Positions 53,175 through 60,902 of a stretch of DNA of 64,000 bases are shown piece by piece. Origin of the DNA: Candidatus Poseidoniaceae archaeon. Its GTDB lineage: Archaea > Thermoplasmatota > Poseidoniia > Poseidoniales > Poseidoniaceae. The stretch spans positions 151,081 through 215,080 of the forward strand of contig CALJHE010000006.1 in the NCBI GenBank assembly GCA_938075675.1. Reading direction: 5' to 3'. The first letter of the stretch is position 1. Each line of letters begins with the position of its first letter. Both the position numbers and the translations under genes were made by a program. The notes under the pieces were generated by a model. It had not been told where the DNA came from, made no database searches, and saw nothing but the letters and a program-made list of their open reading frames with translations.

Positions 53175-53512
53175 CTTGTTAACCTCATGTTACATAGTTG
53201 TCATCCGAGGTATATAAATCCCACGAGGGGATGCTCGCCGTGGCTGAAACTGCATGGAGCGGTTTTACACTGTGGTGTCCGTGGTTGGCAACAAGTAGGA
53301 ATATCTCAGTACTGATTATAAAAGGTTGTTTTTCATTCAGCATTGGAACCTTTCGACCTACCATGAATCCCTTTGTTAGGGTGAGTGTATGAACTCAAAG
53401 GTTTCATTTGTTATACTTCGGTCTCAACACAGGTTCTTGCTTTACAAATCAGCAAATTTGGAACGGATAGTTCAAAGACGGTACGCGAGGGCAATGGGGT
53501 GAGGAGAGTTGA
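53175..53512. other. 338-bp intergenic region between tfb and purA
   Basis: This is the longest non-coding gap in the window. It contains the tfb TATA box, a plus-strand TATA-like GATTATAAAAGG (about 53311-53322) and TGTTATACTT (about 53410-53419). No convincing ORF, tRNA or recognisable structured RNA was found. A long purA leader or a small RNA from the 53311 box is possible. Confidence 0.5.
53211..53218 (-). promoter_or_regulatory. TATA box of tfb
   Basis: Minus-strand TTTATATA box about 40 nt before the tfb ATG; together with GAGGTT near the ATG it suggests a short leadered transcript. Confidence 0.6.
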
Positions 53513-54814
53513 ATGCCAGCCACAGTTGTTCTTGGAGCCCAATGGGGAGATGAAGGAAAAGGGAAACTTGTCGACCGAATTGCCGAACAAGCCACATGGG
53601 TTGCTCGCTTCCAAGGCGGCAACAATGCAGGACATACAGTTGTTCTAGGCGATCAAATCCTCAAATTCCATCTCTTGCCGTCTGGAATCACGCGTAAGGA
53701 ATGCAACCTTGTCTTGGGTGATGGCATGGTGGTTGACCCATGGGTCCTCGATTCCGAATTGACCGGTTGGAAGGATTCCACAGGCGAAGACCCGCGTGGT
53801 GAGCGGCTTTACATCAGTGAGCGTGCTCATGTGATTCTTCCATACCATCGATTCCTTGACGGATTGGACAAGAAAATCGGAACCACCGGTCGCGGCATTG
53901 GACCTACCTATGCGGACAAAATCAATCGTATTGGACTGAGATTTGGTGATGTTGCTGAAGTCATGAACGATGCAGACTGGGCCACTTCGACAACTGAACG
54001 AATGAATGCGACCCTCGAAGCTGCTGGCTCGGACGAACGAATAACAGTCTCCGGATTGCAGTCGGATATTGAATGGATTTGGGACGCTTACAATACTTCT
54101 ATCCGTAATACTGGCTTGATGCTTGATAATGCACTTAAACTGGGAGAACACGTGATCCTTGAAGGCGCTCAAGGATGCCTCTTAGATATTGACCAAGGCA
54201 CATTCCCGTTCGTCACTTCATCGGTAACTTCTCGTGGAAATGCTTCGCACGGTGCAGGCATTCATCCTGGACACGTTGAGGAAGTTATTGGAATAACCAA
54301 AGCCTACATCACTCGAGTCGGTAACGGTGCTATGCCAACTGAACTGGAAGATGAAGCCGGAGAGCACCTCGGGACAGTAGGCCATGAGTTCGGAACCACC
54401 ACTGGGCGAAAGCGCCGATGCGGATGGTTTGATGCAGTTGTCATGCGGCATGCAAACCGAATCAACGGTTTCACTGGACTCGCACTTACGAAGTTGGATG
54501 TTTTGGGTGGGCTTGACGAGATCAACATCTGCGTTGCCTACGAATTGGATGGACAAGAGATTCTCGAGATGCCTGCCAGCGCTACAGCGCTTGCACGATG
54601 CAAGCCAATCTATGTCTCTATGCCGGGATTCCCGTCGCATTCGCTTGAAGAATGGCTTGGAATTGCGAAGATGGCCAACGACCGAGGTCTCGGCTATTCT
54701 GCCCTTCCTGCAGCGGCCCAACAATACATCAAGAAAATCGAAGCAATTGTCGGCGTTCCTTGCACCAGTGTTGGTGTAGGTCCGGACCGCGATGCAACCA
54801 TTGATGCTGTTTGA
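53513..54814 (+). CDS. purA: Adenylosuccinate synthetase
   Basis: 433-aa PurA, which forms adenylosuccinate from IMP, Asp and GTP in AMP synthesis. Motifs: VVLGAQWGDEGKGKLVD (P-loop with catalytic Asp), GGNNAGHTVV (catalytic His), IGTTGRGIGPTYADK, LEGAQGCLLDIDQGTFPFVT, TTTGRKRRCGWFD and LTKLDVL. It has full length and is well conserved. GTGAGGAG upstream fixes the ATG. Confidence 0.98.
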   Translation: MPATVVLGAQWGDEGKGKLVDRIAEQATWVARFQGGNNAGHTVVLGDQILKFHLLPSGITRKECNLVLGDGMVVDPWVLDSELTGWKDSTGEDPRGERLYISERAHVILPYHRFLDGLDKKIGTTGRGIGPTYADKINRIGLRFGDVAEVMNDADWATSTTERMNATLEAAGSDERITVSGLQSDIEWIWDAYNTSIRNTGLMLDNALKLGEHVILEGAQGCLLDIDQGTFPFVTSSVTSRGNASHGAGIHPGHVEEVIGITKAYITRVGNGAMPTELEDEAGEHLGTVGHEFGTTTGRKRRCGWFDAVVMRHANRINGFTGLALTKLDVLGGLDEINICVAYELDGQEILEMPASATALARCKPIYVSMPGFPSHSLEEWLGIAKMANDRGLGYSALPAAAQQYIKKIEAIVGVPCTSVGVGPDRDATIDAV

Positions 54815-54871
54815 TTTGAGTCTCTCTGAGGTGAAGACTCAAAAAGGATTGACTCGACGCCGTGAATACAG

Positions 54872-54944
54872 GGGCGTTTAGCTCAGTTGGAAGAGTGCTT
54901 GGTTTGCAACCAAGATGTCGTGGGTTCAAATCCCACAACGTCCA
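54872..54944 (+). tRNA. tRNA-Ala (UGC)
   Basis: 73-nt cloverleaf. The acceptor GGGCGTT/AACGTCC contains the G3-U70 pair diagnostic for alanine. The D arm has TAGCTCAGTTGG, the anticodon arm CTTGG-TTTGCAA-CCAAG (anticodon TGC), the T arm GTGGG-TTCAAAT-CCCAC, and the discriminator is A. CCA follows in the DNA (54945-54947). No intron. It marks the border of a looser, AT-richer region. Confidence 0.97.
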
Positions 54945-54996
54945 CCACCCCTCACGGATTCAAACCCCGCGAACGCATCACTGCAGTGTTTGTGAA

Positions 54997-55179
54997 TCAC
55001 TCTGCCGACGAATTGTCCATCAAAGCCTCGAACTCTTTGGTTGCGAGGATGAGTGTTGGGGCCCAAAGGCCAACAAAGACACCCAACATTTCATCGGTAC
55101 CAAGGAAGTAAATGTACAACGACAATACCACTGACAACATGCTTGCGATTAATCCAATTTTTGCTATATTTCCACTCAT
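54997..55179 (-). CDS. Small two-helix membrane protein
   Basis: 60-aa protein with two hydrophobic segments (IGLIASMLSVVLSLYIYFLG and MLGVFVGLWAPTLILA) and an acidic C-terminus. AGGTGA precedes ATG 55179; an upstream in-frame ATG (55212) is an alternative. No family is recognised. It is the first gene after tRNA-Ala. Confidence 0.65.
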   Translation of the reverse strand: MSGNIAKIGLIASMLSVVLSLYIYFLGTDEMLGVFVGLWAPTLILATKEFEALMDNSSAE

Positions 55180-55334
55180 ATTTTTTTCACCTAATTTATG
55201 TTCTAACATCATTCCCTCTTAAAGGGATGTTTTGAAATCACCTTCCTAATCGTTTATTTTCATCCGGATAGAATTCTGCTGAACACACTGGCTTGCCACT
55301 GTTGGGTGATTAACTTCCGGATGACATGGGTTTC

Positions 55335-55350
55335 AACTCACAAGGATAAT
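55335..55350 (+). repeat. Short copy of the ACTCACAAGGATAAT motif
   Basis: AACTCACAAGGATAAT, 36 nt upstream of the next gene, matches the start of the two longer repeats at 55964 and 57886. Confidence 0.55.
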
Positions 55351-55385
55351 GAAATGATTTTAGTCTTAGGTGAAATAATTGGATT

Positions 55386-55937
55386 ATGGAACCAGTGGAT
55401 GAACTTGAGAAACGAGATGCATACAATAGTATTCTGCGTGGTATTATTGCTTTGATCGTGTTCTCAATTATCGTTCTAACACCTCACATAGTCACGTTTG
55501 TGGGTACAACAACAACCGATTACGATGATGATTCAACGTATGCGGATGGATTAGACCAAGACGAAAATCCTAGTTCCTGCGCCGTCGGTGAGGATTATGA
55601 TGGTGAGAAATGTTTTGAGGAATTAAAATCGGCTGCGATAATACTCAACCTTATTCAGATTCTAAAATATTCAATACCCATTTACGGTTTAATTGAAGTT
55701 TATAGAGGAGTTAATAGGATCTCAGATTTAACTACTAAAAGTGGTATCGAATCGAGATTGGCACATCAAAAAGAACTCGATAATGCAAAAAACGCCATCG
55801 ATCTGGCGAACACTGAAGATGTAGAGGAACTAGAAGAATTAAACGAACCAAAAAGTTCAATTCCACGTGAGTTAATCGATTTCGTAGTGATAATAATTTT
55901 AACAATGGCTATAGCATACTTGCTATCAACATTTTGA
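55386..55937 (+). CDS. Hypothetical membrane protein
   Basis: 183-aa protein with three hydrophobic segments (about residues 19-40, 84-104, 162-181). A short exported Asp-rich loop contains two Cys (SSCAVGEDYDGEKCF). A charged helical, probably coiled-coil, segment (about 118-152, RLAHQKELDNAKNAIDLA onward) lies inside. No family is recognised. AT-rich codon use differs from the backbone genes, as in its neighbours after tRNA-Ala. Confidence 0.75.
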   Translation: MEPVDELEKRDAYNSILRGIIALIVFSIIVLTPHIVTFVGTTTTDYDDDSTYADGLDQDENPSSCAVGEDYDGEKCFEELKSAAIILNLIQILKYSIPIYGLIEVYRGVNRISDLTTKSGIESRLAHQKELDNAKNAIDLANTEDVEELEELNEPKSSIPRELIDFVVIIILTMAIAYLLSTF

Positions 55938-55963
55938 TTCTGATTAATTCAATTAACGGTTTG

Positions 55964-56005
55964 GACTCACAAGGATTAATTTAGCTCTGATTCATAATAG
56001 AGCAT
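55964..56005 (+). repeat. Dispersed repeat, upstream copy flanking the YHYH gene
   Basis: GACTCACAAGGATTAATTTA followed by GCTCTGATTCATAATAGAGC. It is nearly identical to the copy at 57886-57926 on the other side of the YHYH gene (one 1-nt indel and about three substitutions over 42 nt), in the same orientation. Confidence 0.75.
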
Positions 56006-56016
56006 CATCAATAAAA

Positions 56017-56025
56017 ATTTATATG
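56017..56025 (+). promoter_or_regulatory. TATA box of the YHYH gene
   Basis: ATTTATATG centred about 27 nt before ATG 56048. Confidence 0.5.
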
Positions 56026-56047
56026 TTATATAAAGTTGATATTGCAT

Positions 56048-57856
56048 ATGAATAGAGACGTTGCATGGCTGGTAGTTGTTTTAATCTTAGGAGGTAGTGT
56101 CCTCGCTCTGCTTTATTCAGAAGAAGATAACTCCAACCTCATCGACATCGAAGAATTAACCTGTCCTCTAGGCGAGATACTTGTTAGTAATACCTCGCTA
56201 GTAGAGGGATATGAGTGCATTCCATTCGACCCTCACACCATTTCTCACACTCATCCCGTTCCTGTTCTAACCGTGACAGATGTTGTCGATGGTGGTACAT
56301 TGGTAGTAGTCACAGGAAACGTAGATCACCTGCATCCGGATGAAATAACTGTTCGTGCCGATCAAGGAGAAAGCATGTCTCCGGCCACTACACAACCCAA
56401 CCTAAACGGAGAATGGTCTTTGACTTTACAAAGTACAGCTGAGAAAGTCTACATTAACATAACAGCCTCACATGATTTAGAACAAACATTTTCCGAAACG
56501 ACACTAGTTGAAATTAATCGAACTACTTCTGATGAAACTAACGAAAGCAATAACAACACTAACGACGGCATTGACAATAGCACAGACAACAATACTGGAA
56601 ACGAAACGGACAACATTACCGATAATGGTACTGATAACAACACAGGCAATCAAACAGGCAACAATACTGGAAACGAAACGGACAACGGTACCGATGAACC
56701 TACGGGCCCAACCCAACCAACATACGATTCTTCTGACATGGGGCAATTTTGGCTTGACGTATTCCGTTGTCAGCCAGGACAAAACATCACTCCAGTTGAT
56801 GATTTAACAACCACTGAGGTAGAAACCCATGAATGCTCGGTTAGTATCACTATGAATGAGACTCACATCACCATCGTTACCAATGGTTTACCAGACCACG
56901 ACTTCGAATCTACTTTGGCTTGCTCAGTGGGCAATGATTGTACACGAGCGCAGAACTACGAGTGGGCAATTCCTCGTTCGCCAGTCAACGACACTACAGG
57001 CGGCCACGACTCAACTAACTGCCCAGAAGCAAACGGCGACTATGAATGCGCTGCTGCACTTGGTGAAGTCGCCATAGCAATCAATGGTGTACCATTCTAT
57101 GGGCCAGAGGATGGACCTGGTGGTGATGCAGTGGCCAGTCAACATGGAGCCTATGAGGAAGACCGACAACCGATTGAACTCGGCGTGTGTCATGCTCACA
57201 ATGGAATGGGCGGCACCTTCCACTATCACGCCGATGCCAATTGCCTTCATTGGCACCCAGAAGAGGGTGAAACTATGCTAGATTACGATATTAGTACCCC
57301 CGCAGCAGTGGCCCAGAATACAGCAAATGGATCGCATTCAGCAGTTATTGGTGTCGCAATGGATGGTTATCCTATCTACGGACTTTGGGGCTATGACGAC
57401 CAGATGAATGTCGTAGAGATGAAGAGTTCATACAAACTCAAACAAGGGGAGACTGGTTACAACGGAATCGATGATTACGTCTACGTCCAAGGCCTCGGTC
57501 ACCTTGATGTATGTAACGGACACTTTGGCCCAACACCAGAATTTCCCGATGGCATCTACCACTATCATTCAACAATGATGAATGGTGAAGATGATATGGG
57601 TTTCCCATATTTCCTGCTATGCTATCACGGTGAGACATTCCTTGACGAAAGTGGAGGTGAAGACGATCCTTGTGCAGGATACGGCGAAACTTGGGGGCCT
57701 GGAATAGGTCCTCCTCCAGATGGCTGTGGTGGAGGTGGCCCTGGGGCACAATTGGAGGATTTTGAACTGGTATCTTCGCAATCAGTGTTTTCTCCTTACG
57801 CACTAATGATGATACTATTGTTCATTTCTGTATTAATTTGGCGTAAGAGAAATTGA
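56048..57856 (+). CDS. Secreted YHYH-domain protein with Asn/Thr-rich linker and C-terminal anchor
   Basis: 602-aa protein. An N-terminal hydrophobic segment (VAWLVVVLILGGSVLALLY) exports it. Residues about 165-225 form a low-complexity NNTGNETDN linker with many N-glycosylation sequons. The C-terminal half is a YHYH domain with GVCHAHNGMGGTFHYHADAN, VIGVAMDGYPIYG and DGIYHYHST. A Gly/Pro-rich stretch and a membrane helix (YALMMILLFISVLIW) end it. The histidine-rich YHYH domain probably binds metal; the function is unknown. Direct repeats flank the gene. Confidence 0.87.
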   Translation: MNRDVAWLVVVLILGGSVLALLYSEEDNSNLIDIEELTCPLGEILVSNTSLVEGYECIPFDPHTISHTHPVPVLTVTDVVDGGTLVVVTGNVDHLHPDEITVRADQGESMSPATTQPNLNGEWSLTLQSTAEKVYINITASHDLEQTFSETTLVEINRTTSDETNESNNNTNDGIDNSTDNNTGNETDNITDNGTDNNTGNQTGNNTGNETDNGTDEPTGPTQPTYDSSDMGQFWLDVFRCQPGQNITPVDDLTTTEVETHECSVSITMNETHITIVTNGLPDHDFESTLACSVGNDCTRAQNYEWAIPRSPVNDTTGGHDSTNCPEANGDYECAAALGEVAIAINGVPFYGPEDGPGGDAVASQHGAYEEDRQPIELGVCHAHNGMGGTFHYHADANCLHWHPEEGETMLDYDISTPAAVAQNTANGSHSAVIGVAMDGYPIYGLWGYDDQMNVVEMKSSYKLKQGETGYNGIDDYVYVQGLGHLDVCNGHFGPTPEFPDGIYHYHSTMMNGEDDMGFPYFLLCYHGETFLDESGGEDDPCAGYGETWGPGIGPPPDGCGGGGPGAQLEDFELVSSQSVFSPYALMMILLFISVLIWRKRN

Positions 57857-57885
57857 AATTTATTACGTACTAATCAAGAGTAACA

Positions 57886-57926
57886 GACTCACAAGGATAA
57901 TTTAGCTCTGATGCATAAACGAGCAT
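57886..57926 (+). repeat. Dispersed repeat, downstream copy flanking the YHYH gene
   Basis: GACTCACAAGGATAATTTAG followed by CTCTGATGCATAAACGAGCA; direct repeat of 55964-56005. Confidence 0.75.
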
Positions 57927-57998
57927 TTGGCCGTCAGAAAGTTGCGAATCTTCGTATGTGATGTTCATCGTCATCGGTTGAACTTCAGGCCGAAAGAA

Positions 57999-58448
57999 TC
58001 ACTCTTCTTCATGCTGTGAAATTACAATCTGCGAAGGTTTTGGGCAGTGTAGGTTTTGTTTTGATTCCTTCAAGAAGGGATACTTCTGGATGACAAGAGC
58101 ATGTATTCTCTTATCTGCTGCCTGCAAGCTGAAAAATGGGTAAGCGACTTTTTTGGGTATGCCTGCGGTCTCGGCTAAATGTTTTGTCGCTTTCTTCAAT
58201 CTGTTATGCTGTGTAGTACTTTGAGCAGTACCCACAACCAAGAGTATACATCCAACAATCATACTACCGCAACACAACGAACCGTCATTAAAAAAGGCGT
58301 CTTCAATCGAGAAAACTGGTATGATAATTAAGAATGTTAAACTGGATACAGTGACTAGAATTCCAGAGGTTGGCTCTTCTTTGATCGACACAAAATCCTT
58401 GTAACTCTCGAGTACGGCCGACTCTTCCGAATTTACTTCTTCACCCAT
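57999..58448 (-). CDS. Hypothetical two-helix membrane protein
   Basis: 149-aa protein with two hydrophobic segments (SGILVTVSSLTFLIIIPVF and CCGSMIVGCILLVVGTA) flanked by an acidic N-terminus and a basic C-terminal domain (RLKKATKHLAETAGIPKKVA). No family is recognised. Start ATG 58448; no long alternative. The flanking gap 58449-58606 holds nothing identifiable. Confidence 0.65.
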   Translation of the reverse strand: MGEEVNSEESAVLESYKDFVSIKEEPTSGILVTVSSLTFLIIIPVFSIEDAFFNDGSLCCGSMIVGCILLVVGTAQSTTQHNRLKKATKHLAETAGIPKKVAYPFFSLQAADKRIHALVIQKYPFLKESKQNLHCPKPSQIVISQHEEE

Positions 58449-58606
58449 GGACCTTTCTCATACGCGTCCCAATAAACTCTTACTCATACAGCGGTTACTC
58501 TTTGCGGTATACCTGCGTTGTGAGTGCTATCCACTGCTGATTCGCTCTGGGCGGTTAGGATTGATGTCCATTGCATGGATTGAAATCATCAGGATTTGCT
58601 TTCCAT

Positions 58607-59554
58607 TCAATTCTTTTTACGCAGAGTGACCATGAGTATGACGACAAGTAGGACAACACCCCCAATCCCACCGCACAGAAGGGCTTGGCTGCCGATTGAG
58701 TTCGATATGAAATCGGGTGTTGAACTTCCAAGCAACGATTGGTTTTGGTAAAATATGACTTTTTGAACACTTGTTGTCGTCAAACAATCACCGTTTTGGC
58801 ACCCTAATTCACTTTCCACAATGACGTTGACTTCTATTTCGAAAATGTGTCTCCCACTCAAATCTACTTGCCAATCCGAGCCATCACTGGGACTGTAGAC
58901 CGTCATTCTAAATCGTTCAGGCGTTGGAACTGAATCGACTTGTATGGTGCTTGATGGTAAGGAAAAATCGGCACCGTTCATTTGTGGATAATCAAGTCGA
59001 ACATTGAATTTGTCCACTCCGTTTCCGGTGTTAAAAAGCAGAATTTCTAGATCTAAATTAGTACCTGTTTTTACCTCAATAATGGGCGAATCCATCTCGA
59101 CATTGAATTCTGCAAATTGCATAATATTTACAATATTATTCGATTCAGATGAAGCAATATTTGGAGGTGGCAATCCACTTATTTCTTGTACGGTTGCGGT
59201 CACAGTCAAAGTCCTCGCTTGTGCATTCATTCGGGAAGAGGCTCGGACATTGACCTGAAACTCTTCTTCACCGCCTGCGGCAACTGTGACCGAACCTGGT
59301 GCTGCAACAGCTAATCCATCTGCTTGAACCTCAATTTCTATTTTCTCGACGTGTATGGTTGGATTGCTTACTGTGCAGATCGTGTAACTTGTCAACGAAG
59401 CCCCTGGACCTACTTCGATATCAACTGAGCCACCATCAACGGGATTACATTCTAAATCCACCGCGGCAACAACAGATTGGCCGGATGAATTCCCAATGAA
59501 TGGGACTGAGAGTGCGAAAATAAGCAAGAAAAACACCACTAACCTGCTACGCAT
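58607..59554 (-). CDS. Secreted protein with CARDB/NPCBM-like beta domains and C-terminal anchor
   Basis: 315-aa protein. Signal peptide SRLVVFFLLIFALSVPFIG, then two Ig-like/CARDB-like beta-sandwich domains (for example EIEVQADGLAVAAPGSVTVA, LEILLFNTGNGVDKFNVRL) and a membrane helix (GGIGGVVLLVVILMVTLRKK). ATG 59554 starts the signal peptide; the open frame to 59641 adds a non-signal extension. It resembles single modules of the giant surface proteins. Function unknown. Confidence 0.82.
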   Translation of the reverse strand: MRSRLVVFFLLIFALSVPFIGNSSGQSVVAAVDLECNPVDGGSVDIEVGPGASLTSYTICTVSNPTIHVEKIEIEVQADGLAVAAPGSVTVAAGGEEEFQVNVRASSRMNAQARTLTVTATVQEISGLPPPNIASSESNNIVNIMQFAEFNVEMDSPIIEVKTGTNLDLEILLFNTGNGVDKFNVRLDYPQMNGADFSLPSSTIQVDSVPTPERFRMTVYSPSDGSDWQVDLSGRHIFEIEVNVIVESELGCQNGDCLTTTSVQKVIFYQNQSLLGSSTPDFISNSIGSQALLCGGIGGVVLLVVILMVTLRKKN

Positions 59555-59670
59555 ACGCTTTCTACATACATCTTTTACTTGACTGTATTCCCGGTTATGG
59601 GATTTTCTGGGAGTTCGTGTAAATGCCATGATTGAATACATTCCACTGCGCTAAAAACACAGGATAATCC

Positions 59671-59741
59671 CATTCTACTGGTTTGAACCATGGTAAACAT
59701 GTATTCATTGCGCCGCTGTATTCCAAAACCGTATTATAATG
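59671..59741 (+). repeat. 71-bp diverged direct repeat, upstream copy
   Basis: Aligns without gaps to 60705-60775 with 55 of 71 identical positions (counted by eye). Both contain CTACTG, TTTGAACC, AAACATGT and ACCGTAT. The two copies flank the DUF309-TspO gene pair. Confidence 0.7.
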
Positions 59742-59828
59742 CAGTGTACACGAAAGTTCAATTATAATTTTCATCGCTAAATGTCTGTAGAAAGCGTAAC
59801 TTGAAGGCAAAAAAGGAAATCGCATATC

Positions 59829-60227
59829 ATGGTGGTTCACTGCCCGCTTTCACAACTCGAGCAAAGGTGGCTTGATGCCGGTATTGGCAAATTCAACACA
59901 GGTAAGTATTGGCACGCCCACGAGGACTGGGAGGAGATGTGGAAGTCTCTCAAGGCGAGGGGAGTTGAGCAGCGTTATATCTTGGGACTCCAAGGACTCA
60001 TTCAAACGACAGCTCTGATGCTCCAATACGAGCGGCAAAAAACCCAGGGTGTCATCAAAATGTGGAGTAAATTGACCGATAAAATAGGCACGCCTGACTC
60101 ACCCTTGTTTGAGATGCTATGGAGTGTTGACGTTTCCAAAGTGCTTCAAGATGTTCTTCCTTTTCATGCCGATGCAATCGCTGATGAACCAACATGGGAT
60201 CTCTCCCCAAACGCAGTACAGATGTGA
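59829..60227 (+). CDS. DUF309 family protein
   Basis: 132-aa helical protein of the DUF309 family, recognised by GKFNTGKYWHAHEDWEEMW and RYILGLQGLIQTTALML. Found in many bacteria and archaea; function unknown. ATG 59829. It is convergent with tspO (25-nt gap). Confidence 0.87.
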   Translation: MVVHCPLSQLEQRWLDAGIGKFNTGKYWHAHEDWEEMWKSLKARGVEQRYILGLQGLIQTTALMLQYERQKTQGVIKMWSKLTDKIGTPDSPLFEMLWSVDVSKVLQDVLPFHADAIADEPTWDLSPNAVQM

Positions 60228-60252
60228 AGTGCAATTGAGGACTCGCTTTTCT

Positions 60253-60633
60253 TCAGTTCGCATGAAGGTAATAGGCAGTATTGATGGCAGCAGCAAAACT
60301 AATCCATGCGAGGTAAGGCCAAACAAGCATCGATGCAGTGGGGAGGTGTGCATAGGTGAGGTATGCATAGATGAACGTAAAGACAATCATCAAGGTAATC
60401 ATTACAAGAGAGAGGAGATAACGTTCGGAATTAAAGACATAAGGCCAAGCTAGATTCAGTGCAAGTTGAATCAGGAACAAGACAATGATTGAATTGGAAT
60501 GCTTCAACTCCTCCCGGTGATTCAATACGGAACTGAAACTAAAGGCAATACAGGTGTACAGAACAGCCCAAATCGGGGCGACAACCCAGCCTGGTGGCTG
60601 GAAAAAAGGTTCGTATTCTGAATCAAAAGTCAT
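60253..60633 (-). CDS. tspO: TspO/MBR family protein
   Basis: 126-aa TspO/peripheral benzodiazepine receptor homologue with five hydrophobic segments. Signatures: FQPPGWVVAPIWAVLYTCIA, QLALNLAWPYVF and VWPYLAWISFAAAINTA. Members bind porphyrins and cholesterol-like ligands and are linked to light/oxygen regulation and tetrapyrrole handling. ATG 60633 is preferred to the in-frame TTG 60642. It lies between the two 71-bp repeats. Confidence 0.93.
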   Translation of the reverse strand: MTFDSEYEPFFQPPGWVVAPIWAVLYTCIAFSFSSVLNHREELKHSNSIIVLFLIQLALNLAWPYVFNSERYLLSLVMITLMIVFTFIYAYLTYAHLPTASMLVWPYLAWISFAAAINTAYYLHAN

Positions 60634-60704
60634 AGAATTCAAATTACGCTCAGTACGATAGGATTTAATCCTGTGCTACGCTTCATGATTCTGTGTTGAA
60701 AGTT

Positions 60705-60775
60705 CATCCTACTGATTTGAACCTAGGCAAACATGTTTTTATGGCTCCGATGCATTTGAATACCGTATCATGATG
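60705..60775 (+). repeat. 71-bp diverged direct repeat, downstream copy
   Basis: Second copy of the repeat at 59671-59741, in the same orientation, with weaker similarity continuing about 25 nt further (CACGAA then TAATT). Confidence 0.7.
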
Positions 60776-60870
60776 AAGAATCTCACGAACTTTTTTTTGT
60801 AATTGTAGTGCAGCAGTCTCTTTTAATTGATCTCTTGACTTCTGTTTGCATCATGAAGTGAAAAACATTC

Positions 60871-60878
60871 TATTATAA
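60871..60878 (+). promoter_or_regulatory. TATA box of the fasciclin gene
   Basis: TATTATAA centred about 28 nt before ATG 60903. Confidence 0.55.
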
Positions 60879-60902
60879 CTCATACGTTTTTTTATCCTCG
60901 CT

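Noticed and set aside
53198..53392. 64-aa plus-strand ORF between tfb and purA
   Set aside because: It overlaps the tfb promoter and has no ribosome-binding motif or recognisable composition.
54945..60902. Integrated virus or plasmid
   Set aside because: No integrase, replication or capsid gene is visible; the segment is called only an accessory region.
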